This document shows, one piece after another, positions 1 through 10,771 of a DNA stretch of 64,000 nt. The stretch spans positions 1-64,000 of the forward strand of contig NW_026551973.1 in assembly GCF_027596085.1 (NCBI RefSeq). Direction: 5' to 3'. The translations under genes were made by a program, and so were the position numbers. The stretch comes from Anoplopoma fimbria (lineage: Eukaryota > Chordata > Actinopteri > Perciformes > Anoplopomatidae). Numbering within the stretch: position 1 is the first letter of the stretch; each line of letters opens with the position of its first letter. The notes below the pieces were generated by a model. It had not been told where the DNA came from and searched no databases. It was given only the letters and a program-made list of their open reading frames with translations.

Positions 1-548
1 AGAAGGGATGCGATTATGAGGTCCCCAACCGGAAACTCTCCTCCCCCGGCTGCGCCTTGAAATCCTATCCATGAAAATCACAAACAGGATTGGTGACAAT
101 GGGCAGCCCTGGCGGAGGCCAACACGCACTGGGAACAAGCTCGACTTTGTGCCGAGTATCCGGACACAGCTCTCACTTTGGTCATACAAGGACCGAATGG
201 CTCGTAGTAGCGAACCAGGTACCCCATATTCCCGCAGTACCCCCCACAGGACTCCCCGAGGGACACGGTCGAAGGCCTTCTCCAAGTCCACAAAACACAT
301 GTAGACTGGATGAGCAAACTCCCATGCACCCTCCAACAGACCTGCAAGGGTAAAGAGTTGGTCCGCTGTTCCACGTCCAGGACGGAATCCGCATTGCTCC
401 TCCTGAATCTGAGGTTCGACAATCGGACGGAGCCTCCTTTCCAGCACCCTGGAGTAAACTTTCCCGGGGAGGCTGAGCAGTGTGATACCCCTATAATTGG
501 AGCACACTCTCCGGTCCCCCTTTTTGAAAATGGGAACCACGAACCCAT
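1..548 (-). mobile_element. RTE/Rex3-like LINE fragment (reverse transcriptase part), cut by window edge
   Basis: This stretch is the reverse complement of the RT region of the better-preserved RTE LINE in this window (about 54140-54690). The match begins abruptly at about 548, where the other copy continues upstream into its RT N-terminus, so this copy is 5'-truncated there and runs off the window at position 1. The reading frame is broken into several overlapping pieces, so it is a dead insert. Truncation at the 5' end is usual for LINEs. Family assignment rests on similarity to the element at 52337-55494. Confidence 0.85.
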
Positions 549-2760
549 AGAAACGTATTGTCACCTCCACCTTCTGACGTCATTCTGAGAGGACACGCCC
601 ACTGGCTACAAACTCAAATATGATTGGTTGATGAAAGTGTCACTCCAAACGTTCACGCTCTCATTACGTTCAGCTGTCAGGGCGTTCTATGGAGGACACA
701 GAATACCCCGGATGGAGGATATTCTACCCGGAGACACGGAGAGAAAGAGATCTGATTGGTTGCATTTTTTCCCAGCATTAAACCACTCCAATGCACAAAG
801 CATGGACGAAAACAACAGAAACAAGTCGACGTCATGTTAGATTTTATTTAATTTTATTGATAGAATGAATTAGATATGTTGTTTTATTTATTTTAATAAA
901 TACATTTCATTTGGCCTCTCGTTATTAATGAGTTGTATCATCGGGGTGGGCAGTGTTCATGGCAGAGCCGGTTGACTAAACATCAGTGAACTTTTAAGGC
1001 GTCTGAAGGTGTCGACGGTCAAACACACAGAAAACCACTGAAGACACTCAAAGTGTTCAGATGTCACATTGTCCATGGTGACGTCAGCTGTGTCTCTGTC
1101 CTCAGTCTCTGTGAGTCTGGAGTTCTGCTCGGGATGTACCAAGTCCTCAGTAGAAGAGACACTTTGAGAGAAATCGTCCAGTGAAAGTTGAGAAAACACT
1201 TTTGTTGACCGTCTGAGGCGTTGTTTCTGTTTAAATGATGATCCTATATTAATGCTGCTCCGAGACCTGACAGACTCTGAACAGAAACAAGAGAGTCGTC
1301 AGTAAAGAAATTAATTTAATTAAGATCAAACTCAACCTTGACTGCTGATTCTGCTTCATTGAATCTTTATTTCTCTTTTCTTTTTCTATTTACCTGTTGA
1401 TGTGTGATTTCCTTCAGCCTGGAGTCCTGGAGAAATATGCACATATTTGTTGTTTTAAGAAAATGTAATAGAAATCAACAAATATATTTTTTATAATGTA
1501 TTTGCAGCTTTCATCACAAACCTATTTAGATCTTGTTACATTTATATACAGACAGTTAAACCTGCATTTACAAACAAGTCTTTTATTTTAGATATCTCCT
1601 TCCTTCTCAGCCAATCACAGAAGAGGAGGTTAAAGGTCATCATTTATGACATAACATAGCATTACATCTGCACAATCTGTGAATAAGAACACAAGGACCA
1701 TAAAGGAACACAAGACGACCAAATAAATAATGTATTAGTTCTACAGAAAACCGTTGTGTCTCAGTCTGGTTGTGTTTCTTCTATGTGCTCTGTAGGAGCT
1801 CATCTGTCTGTTACTCACAACAACGTCATTGTTAAAATATTTGAGGCCAGATATCAATTATAATTCTAATTTAATAAAGTTCTTCAGACCGGGTAGACTA
1901 ACTTTGGACTACGGGAACAAAAAGGTGAACTGCTGTGGTTTAGGTGCTTTCCTCCTGGGCCTTTCTAATGTGTAGTAGAGCTTAGCATAAGCTAACGTTA
2001 GCTTTGAGCAGACACCGGGAACACCTAGAAGGGTTCAGCCAATCAGAGGCAGCGAGTCATGACGGTCTCTCCTGTTTTTAACCTCAGTGATGAATACATT
2101 GTGTTTCCTGTGAGTGCTTCACAATAAAAGATGTGTGATTGTCATGTTGAGGTGTTTTAATGTGAAGCTGCAGCAGCAGGAGATGTTGCGTTAGCATTAG
2201 CAGTAGCTTAATGATGCTCTGATACGGCTGTAGGAGAGTGAACAGGAAACAGTGAGGCTGATATCAATCACATCACCATCAGTGTCACTGATGAGTGTGA
2301 ATCTATGACAGACTCCACCTCAAACCATGAACAACACTGAACAGAGAGATCATTAATGAATATACTTTAAATGCAGGAATATTCATTGACTACAAATACA
2401 ATCAAGAATTTACTTATGATGAAAATTTGGGGGATTTTAACTTGAAATTAACAAGTTTAGGGCCAAACATCCCGTTTCATCAGCTGGGAGGAAACGTATG
2501 TGGCCTGTTTTATGACATGGGGGCTGGAACACTGCAGTCAAAGATAAATGACACATATGTATTTATTTATCAGTAGGAATAATTTTTTTATTTATTTAAT
2601 TTTTTTACTTTTATTGTATTTATTTTTTTACTTTTATTTATTTTTTTACTTTTATTTATTTTATTGCTTTCATCTCTAAAGACATGAGAATAAGACGTCA
2701 CACCATTGTCTGAACTGTTTGTTGAAATGCAAAGAAATTATTTAGCAGTTTTACTATTCT
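549..2760. other. No gene recognised
   Basis: AT-rich, non-coding-looking sequence. ORFs are short and none resembles a known family. The minus-strand 80-codon ORF at 957-1199 has no recognisable domain. Poly-T/A-rich low-complexity sequence lies at about 2575-2665. Nothing else can be supported. Confidence 0.5.
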
Positions 2761-2763
2761 ATT

Positions 2764-2771
2764 GTGTGTGT

Positions 2772-2829
<58 letters not shown>

Positions 2830-2846
2830 GTGTGTGTGTTGTGTGT

Positions 2847-2880
<34 letters not shown>
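2764..2880. repeat. (GT)n microsatellite, interrupted
   Basis: A run of GT dinucleotides broken by a few TGTT and TTCG interruptions. Cys-Val and His-Thr ORFs here are artefacts of the repeat. An (ATT)n run follows at about 2955-2987. Confidence 0.95.
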
Positions 2881-2883
<3 letters not shown>

Positions 2884-2954
2884 CCTCATCTCTGTTTTTG
2901 AGATTCATAGGTCACACACACTTTTGTACGGAAGAAGGAGAAGAAGAAGATTAA

Positions 2955-2955
2955 T

Positions 2956-2986
<31 letters not shown>

Positions 2987-2987
2987 A
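2955..2987. repeat. (ATT)n microsatellite
   Basis: About ten TTA/ATT trinucleotides in a row, following a GAAGAA-rich stretch. Confidence 0.9.
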
Positions 2988-2989
2988 GC

Positions 2990-4485
2990 CTCATCTCTAA
3001 AGCAGAGTCCTACCTGAGCTCCACAGCAACAGCAACAGCATCAACAGGTGATCCATGACGTCCAGGTAGACCGTCTCTCTGCCGTCTGTCTCTCTGTCTG
3101 TCTCTGATGCTCTCATGTGCTGTCCTCAGTGTATATCTGCCTACAGGAAGAGGAGGACCTTTACTGAGGATGTCTTATTTCTCAAGAAGCTGCTGACTGA
3201 TGACAGATTAGAGGACTGATTCCATGACAACCAGGACAGGCTGAGGTCAGAGTGATGGTGTCAGTGTGTTCTTAATTCTTTCTGATGTGTTAACATCCAC
3301 AGTTACGGCTACTTACTACCACTACTACTACTACTACTGCAGTGTGTGTGTTCCTGTCTGGGTTCTCTCTCTGTAACTGTGTCTCACTCAGTTCACTGGC
3401 ATCATGTTTCTGTGTTCTTTACTTTAATAAGTCCTTCATAAAGCTGCAGGATGTTTTCAGCTGCTTTCTTTATTCACATCAACTCATATTGTGTTGCTCT
3501 GTAGGCTCATCTTTAATCCATGCTTTTCCTTTTAGAATGAATCTGGAGCTGTGACTCTGTTTGTGTTGTTTTTAGCTGCATTAACTCTTTCAGTCCCTCC
3601 CACGGTTTAAGTGAGGCTTGTACACAAACTGACTGGTCCATCTGACTGTCAATCAACAGATCAATATCTCTCTGAGCACATCACGCCACCTTCCTGTGTT
3701 GCTATGGTGATCCATACTACATGCATGTGTCACAGTTTGCTTGTTTCTTCTTCACTGAATAGTTTCTTGTTGTTTATTAGTTCTGATGATTTAGTAAACT
3801 TCTGATTAAAACTGAGTCTGTTGTTGCACTTTATAAAGTTTCTCCTGTGAGAGCAGAGACTGAAGAAGTACTCACATCTTTTACAGTAGAAGTACTAATA
3901 CACACTGTAAATACTCTGTTCCAGTAAAAGCACTCCTTATGCACAATGGACCATTTCAGAATAATATTATTTTATTGTATTATAATTATTATTGATGCAT
4001 TAGAGGACCTGACCTAGCTGTCCCTTTCCTTTAGCGTGTTATATATATGTTTGTACATGTAAACACCTGAAACGCTTCGTGTGAATTCTTCATATCTGAT
4101 ATTACGATATCATATTCAGGACGGGGATGGTTAGGTAGGTTTTAAAGAAGGCTTTTGTGTGGCATGTCTCCAGTGAGGTGTTAAAGGACAAAATACCAGA
4201 GACAGCTGATCAGCACAGTGCTTCAAGGTGGAGGGAGAAGCAGAGTCGATCCCGATTACGTCGCTCGGAGGTCTCTACAGTTAATGTGGAGTCAGTGTGT
4301 TCATATGCAAAGACAATGTCCGACCCACGGTCCCTTAAATACATTAAATTCAAAAGTGAACAGAAGAGGAGTTATACAGAATAACCTAATAAACGTTAAG
4401 ACCATCAACGCAACAAAACTGGACAATTAAATGTGGACTCTTAAATATCAGACGATACATGACACAAAGTAATCATCACTGTACT
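2990..4485. other. No gene recognised
   Basis: Non-coding-looking sequence with a short (CTA)n run near 3320-3338 and no ORF of recognisable family. Confidence 0.45.
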
Positions 4486-4696
4486 AATATTAATAATGAC
4501 ACAAGGCTGCACGGGGGACAGAGCGATAGGCATCCTTTATTATAGTGTAGCAGTGGTCCAGTGTGTTTTTGTCCCTGGTGGGACACTTGATATGTTGTTT
4601 GTATTTTGACAGTTCTTTGCTGAGGTTTGCTCTGTTAAAGTCCCCAAGAACTATGAGAAGGGATTCTGGGTGTTTATGCTCCGTGTTAGTGATCAT
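4486..4696 (-). pseudogene. LINE endonuclease (APE-type) fragment
   Basis: The minus-strand reading carries the motif LGDFNRANLSKELSKY, followed by CPTRDKNTLDHCY and an Ala/Arg-rich stretch. This is the arrangement of the C-terminal half of the apurinic-type endonuclease of CR1/L2/Rex1-type LINEs: a GDFN catalytic motif, then a CPTR...TLD motif. Only about 65 codons remain, with no RT nearby, so it is an isolated scrap. The intact counterpart in this window is at about 22840-23000, with GDFNHAPP and [13 protein letters not shown]. Confidence 0.75.
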
Positions 4697-4699
4697 CTG

Positions 4700-6030
4700 G
4701 TGAAACTTTATAAAGAAAGTTACTTCTCAGTATCTACAAACCAATCACAAACTAACTGATACCAAATTTGATGGACACGTTTCTAGCATTGAACCTGCCC
4801 AGTCATTATAAATCATCTCAGCCAGGTTTGTCCGAACATAAGACCAAACATTTCTATGGATGTCAATTTTTGAGCAACAACAAAGGTCAAAGTGTGGCCT
4901 GCAAGAGACTATGTGAGGTTTGTTTTAGCCTAGTCAATAGTGGAACTGTCCAGCCAAAATGACTCACAGCAGATCCGCTGGTGACATTTTGTGCAACCAG
5001 CTTCAGGCTGTTGATGAATAACAGCAGAGACCCCGTGATTCTGTCACATTAAACAATTTATTCTGTGAATCAACAGACTTGTTAGAGACAGACGCAATGA
5101 AAACATTTCACACAGCTCCACGAAGAATTGAGAATCACTTCACACTTCTCGTCCCAATTATGACTCCCTCAGGACTGTTCTTTCTTATCCCACTTGTGCC
5201 AAAGGTGCATCACAGCTTCACCACAGGTGCACAACAGCTGGAGTCCTCTGGACCGGACCGAGCAGCAACGAACCACCGACTAGTGGAGAAAAAGAGATAA
5301 AAACTAACTCTCTGTGCAGACAATGTTCTGACAGTTCAGCTGCTGATTCTTAGGTTGTCATGAAAACCAAATAAAAGCATTAAAACCTTTTTTATCAGAG
5401 CAGGGCAAACTTTAAATCTTCTATAAAGTTTCTTTAAATATGTTTTTAGTTACTGACTGAGACAGGATGGACATCTGAAACATGATGCTTCATTAATAAC
5501 ATCAATCAAAGACCACAATGTGATCGGTAATCAGCCAATAGCCCACTTCTCTGTATGTTTAATAATTTCAGATTTGTAAGCTGTTTAATCCAAACAATAA
5601 TGTGCATGCATGAAGGTATCCAGTTATAGATATAGCTAAAGGTGTAATATCTAAAGACGACTGCAAGGCCCATAGCTTACAGTGCTAACAGCAGTGAAAG
5701 GGCTGACAGAGCTAACGGTGTTTACATGAGGGTGGACCTTCTCTCCCACAATGATGCTGTCAGTCTGGAGGGTTATCAGCTGTTACCAGCCTATGAGAGC
5801 AGTGCAGAGCAGCAGCTGGGAGTTGACCAGCAAGCTCAGCACATGCACTAAAATGTACTAATGCTATGTTAACGAAGGAAATAGAAGATCTGATACCAAC
5901 GCACACAGGAAGAGTTGCTACGGCAACGGCAGCACAAGTTCATGCTGCGGCCAGCAGCTTTACTTTTGTCTTGATTTGTTTTCTATTCGTCTTTATTACA
6001 GAAATGTATAACATATTATGTTATGGTATG
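4700..6030. other. No gene recognised
   Basis: Non-coding-looking DNA. No ORF of known family and no repeat with recognisable ends. Confidence 0.4.
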
Positions 6031-6035
6031 TTCAG

Positions 6036-6466
6036 TGTTCTGGACCAACAAAGGCGGAGACAGACTCGGGTCTTTATTGAATATTTAAATAGAACAAGTT
6101 TCACACAAATGAGTGAAAAAAGGGGGGGAAACCAAAAAAGCACAGGTGTGGACGGCAGGAAGCAGGCTGGAACGAGGGATGAAAGGCGTCTGGAGAGGAG
6201 TGAAGAACAGGGGGAACAAAAACACACGAGAACAAAAAGTCAGTTACAAAGAACAAAAAAACTGCAGCAATGAGAGTATTTAAAAAAACAAACAACCAGA
6301 GCAAAGAAAGCGACATTAACAGAAGCACTACTGGACAAACAGAACTATCTGCCACAGGAGTGGAGTCATGACCGGACTCATATGGAGAAGGTGAGTGAGG
6401 ATGATTGACACCAGGTGAGCCTCGTTACCTCTCTGGAGGAAAACAAGCCACGCCTCCTGCTGCACA
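6036..6466 (-). mobile_element. Possible solo LTR, retrotransposon type
   Basis: On the minus strand this segment starts TGTGCAGCAGG and ends GGTCCAGAACA, that is TG...CA. It has an AATAAA followed by GACCCGAGTCTGTCTCCGCC shortly before the 3' end, which resembles the R/U5 part of teleost gypsy LTRs. No convincing target duplication was found at these ends, so the boundaries and identity are tentative. The plus-strand and minus-strand ORFs here look like chance ORFs. Confidence 0.3.
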
Positions 6467-6469
6467 CAG

Positions 6470-9240
6470 ATAGAGAGAGGGGGAGGGGAGAAGAGAGAAA
6501 GATAGAGAGAGATAGACAGAGAGACAGAGAGAAACAAACATAAAGTTCACTCTGCATTTATTTGTGCATTGTGCAGTAAAAGTTATGAACTCTACATTTG
6601 TTTGTAAATACTTATGAGACTGTTTTAACACCATAGAACTCTAGTGAATGTGTTTTGTTGATGAAGAGTTGCTTTTTTAAATACACAGCAGTAAAGAAAC
6701 CTATTCTATCCTCCACCAGTGGTTACAAATGCCACCACTGAGCTAAAGGTCCAGATAAAGCAGTGTTATCTGTGTGTAATCTCAGAGTCTATGGAGTCTA
6801 ACAGAGACTGCCTGTGTGAGTATACATTCATGTGAAATAGTCATATTTTATACATGATTCATAACCCACCACTGGCTCCCCCTGTATAGAGGATCTGAAC
6901 ACATGAAACATGATTTACACATAAATTAAGAAAGATTGATGAAATGTCTGTGATGCCTAAAGGTTTAGTCAGTGTTAATATGAACATGAAAACATATTGA
7001 CATAGCAATGTGTGCTAATTAATGCCTCACACAGCTTAATAAATGATAATAATTAGCGTAACGTTTTGTTTAACAGAATGTGGGACAAAAGGAAGTCAAA
7101 ATGCAATGAACTTCTAAAGGTTCCTCGTCCCTGGGGAGTGTTCCTGCAGTCCAAAAAACAAAAGCTATTGATTGATTTTTAATTCTCTTCTTTACAGATT
7201 TTGGACTGGTCAGTTATGAAACATATTTGTATAATACAGTAATGTCACATTGAGTGGTGAGATATGTGTTTAATAGAGACACTGGTGCATGTGAAGAAGC
7301 AGTGAAACATGTCTGCCATCTTGTGGTGACTAATGTTCAGCACACAGCCACAGTGTCAGTGGATATGCTGTCTGAGTGTTTAGGATACAGTCATTGTCAT
7401 TGAATGAATACGTACTTTAGATCGTTCATATCAAATGTAATGTTCTTTGCTTTCAGTGTGGGTCCGTAGTTGTTGTGTTTTTAGGCCAACTTATGTGTAA
7501 TTCCTGTCTTTTGTCTATGTAACTCGTGTTTCTGTTATTGAGTTCATTCACGTTCCATCTTCATTTCAGTTATCCTCCATATGTTTATCCGAGTGCTTTG
7601 GTTAATTATAGGTCATTGTGTAGGGTGATTCTATGGATGTATACTATAAACATTACTTAATGGAATATTTAAGTACTTATTCCTGTTTAATTGTGTTATT
7701 TGAATTAAAAACAAAACAATTTATTACATTTAAATCTATGTTGTTATTTATTCTATTTTGTTTTACAAAGTTAGGAAAGCAATGTTTCAGTCCAGCCTGA
7801 TTATTGCCTTACTCATAAAATAATGATTCCTGTCTCTTCCACACAGCGGGCCGATATCAAGAGTCCAGGTATCGATATCGGTATCGGGACTGAAACAGGA
7901 TCGGACCAATCTCTAGTGATTCCAGTAGTTTTAGACCTAGTATTGCATGTTTAGTCATACGTGTACGTCTACCGTCCATCATGTGACCCACATTTGACAT
8001 GTTAATCACGTGTACAACACCAGTTGAAAAATGAAAAAGTCCTTCATTGGAAAGTGGTTTGCTGTCATTTTTCATGTGAGTCTAAGACGTCACTCAAAAC
8101 ATAACTTTCCATGTAGAATCACATGTGCAACACCTCTCCAGATGATCGGCCCGTCACCTGTCACCACCTCTCCACTCTACCTCCTCTTTTCTCCACCTCC
8201 TCTCATCTTCTCTCTGAAATGTTTTATTGTCTTTACACTTCTTCACTTTAAAAAAAAAAAAAGCATATGAAAGATAAAAGGGACTAATAGTCAAAAACTT
8301 CACTTGTGAAGAGATGAATAGAAGTTCAAGGAATCTAGTAACCATTAGATTATATTTTCTTTTTCTGTAAGAGTTCAAACTTCATTTTGATTTCCTATAT
8401 CCCCTTTTCTCTCCTCTCTCTATAAGAAATATTGAAAACAAGGAATGTTAGTTTAAAATATAAGACAAACGTGTCCTTGTTGTATAAAAGAGAATAAAAT
8501 GATCCTCATCTTTTACATATAAAGTGTTTAACTTCATATTGCACGTGTTGGAGTTTGATTTAATCATAATAGACTATCACTATCGATTATCTAAATGTTT
8601 GAGTATACCTTGTCAAGTAGAGTTGAGATCCCAGAAGAGCTGCCCAGAAGAAAGAAAGGCATAAAGGCCGGGATATAAACACCAGGCCGACGGACACAGA
8701 GCTCATATGATTAGAAAGAGCTGCTTACTGCATTTATGTATTGTGAATGAATATGAAGTGATTTATGTGATTGTAATAATGATTCAGTTAACGAAAAGCA
8801 CTGAAGACGCAACAGCTGCTGAAGGTCTCCTTACCTAGAGATAACAACTGCTGAGTGTGTACTCATGTAACCCCGAGAGTACAAGAGCGACACAATCTAG
8901 TTCCTATGTGACCAAATAAGGAAGTGTATCCTGTTAGGGGAATGAAAGGTGTGAGTGTTAAATCAAAATGAATGATATCATGAGAAACTGGGTGAGAAGA
9001 GTGTGAAAAGAGGGATGGTTCAACGGGAGAATAAAAAGAGAAGACTCGGAGCATCCAGACGGGATTTTGCTTGGGACAGCGTCTGGTACTGGGACACTGA
9101 GGAGGCTCCTCACATGACTTTGAGGAGGACACATCTGGTCTGAAGGGGCTGAACTGGGAGGTTGTTATCACATGACGAGAGAGAACAAACACAGAAAATA
9201 AACAGTGAACGCAGCATTTCAATAAAGTTGAACTAACTCT
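6470..9240. other. No gene recognised
   Basis: Mostly AT-rich unassigned DNA. A short stretch at about 7850-7910 with repeated TATCG motifs looks like part of a dispersed repeat, but no ends could be defined. The minus-strand 119-codon ORF at 8863-9222 shows no domain. Confidence 0.4.
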
Positions 9241-9573
9241 GAATATGATTTAGGATGGACTTGCCTGTAAATGCAGGTTTAGGGGCCACCATCTTCTTAA
9301 CATGGGCCTCTATTTCCACCGCAGACAGAGAACGCCGCCCGGAGACAAAGTGCTGAACCACTTTATACCTGATCTGTGATGTTTGAAAATCCACCAACTC
9401 TCTGAATTGATCAGCCTTTCATTGAATAAACAGCTGAGTTGGTTCTTGATCAGTAGTTTGGTTCAAACTTCTTTTGTCTCTCTTTTGATTTGTTTCTATG
9501 AGTTTCCCCAAACTAGCACACCGTCAGTGATGAATGGAAGTCAAAGTGAACAATACAACGTGAATAATGAAGC

Positions 9574-9579
9574 TTTATT
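9574..9579 (-). terminator. Candidate polyadenylation signal of left NLR gene
   Basis: An AATAAA hexamer on the minus strand about 610 bp downstream of the B30.2 stop. It has an identical mirrored partner in the right arm at 60044-60049. It is supported only by motif, position and conservation between arms. Confidence 0.3.
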
Positions 9580-10189
9580 TAATAAATCAATCATTTTATA
9601 CAGTGTTGTGATGGATTTTGTCATTTTTCCTTTGACATGTTTATGTGGCTTATTATCTAGAATCATCCCAAAACTTTGATTTATTATTATTTCAACATCA
9701 CTTATCAAAGTTTGTTCATTTGTTACACAATGACACAAGATGATGAATTTAGTTTGTTCTAATCAAAACAACTCTTTACACGTTGTGATTATTTTCCCAC
9801 AGATGATGAATTTGATCCAGAAAGACTCTTGTTTGACATTCGTAGGTTTTTCTTCACACAAACAAATGTTTCAAGACAACAAAGTTCAGTTTTATACACA
9901 AAGTAAAACATGTTTCACACCTTCTCTCAGACAACTGATCATTTCAGGTAATTACATGGACCTCGCTCAGCTCTTTCAGCCATCCATCTGCAACACCACA
10001 AGTCCCAGAGAGCTCTCAACCCCCCAGAGTCCAGACCAGCTCAGGTACCCCTCACCTGCTCAGACTGCATTTACAACCACTGAGAGATCAGGTTGGTACT
10101 AACTAACATCAGCTGTGTGTGATCCTGTACAGACTGAACTATCTGGTCAGCAGAGAGAAAGTTTCTCTACCAGGAGGAGACTCTCCCTC

Positions 10190-10771
10190 CTACAGAGAAC
10201 ACAGAGACACTGAGGAACCAGACCAGAACCTGAACCCAAACCCAGGATAAAGAGGTTCAGTGAATGTGGTGTTGAAGGTGTGGAGGTGGATCAGTGTGTC
10301 AGAGGAGACTCTGTAGAAGGACAGAGAGCCAGCAGGACAGTCCACATACACTGCTACTCTACAGAGGAGGAGGAGGAGGAGGAGGAGGAGGAGGAGGAGG
10401 AGGAGGAGGAGGAGGAGGAGGAGGAGGAGGAGATGTGTGTTCTGTCTTATTGTGACGGACATAGTAACCATCATCAGAGCACTCCAGACTCCAGGACTGA
10501 TCATTCCATCCAAACAAACAGTCTTCACTGTCTCCTCTCCTTCTGATTCCTCTGTAACTCACTGATATATAAACTCTTCCTCTCCACTCGACCTCCCAGT
10601 AACAGCGACCAGTCAGACCAGTTCTACACAGCAGCTGCTCCCAGTGGTCAAATCTGTCTGGATGATCAGGATATGACTGATCCTCCTCCACATGTGTCAC
10701 CTTCCTGTTGTTGTCAGACAGTTTGAGGTTTCTGTTCACTGTGTTTGTGTCGAGTGTGAGTTCACAGGAAT
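10190..10771 (-). pseudogene. B30.2 (PRY-SPRY) exon of left NLR gene, frameshifted
   Basis: After acceptor CCATCAG the exon reads [20 protein letters not shown] (the PRY start), then [11 protein letters not shown] and GRCYWEVEW, classic PRY-SPRY motifs. At the coding trinucleotide tract the frame gives about 22 prolines and a stop at 10359. The remaining SPRY sequence ([17 protein letters not shown] ... LYPGFGF) continues in another frame to the stop at 10190. The exon is 582 bp against 548 bp in the right copy, a difference of 34, which is not a multiple of three. B30.2 domains act in ligand or partner recognition. Confidence 0.9.

Noticed and set aside
9383..9679. A 98-codon ORF perfectly repeated at 59944-60240
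   Set aside because: The conservation comes from the recent inverted duplication, not selection. It overlaps the candidate polyadenylation signal region and shows no domain.
10280..10546. Poly-Glu ORF on the plus strand
   Set aside because: Antisense reading of the (CTC)n tract in the B30.2 exon.
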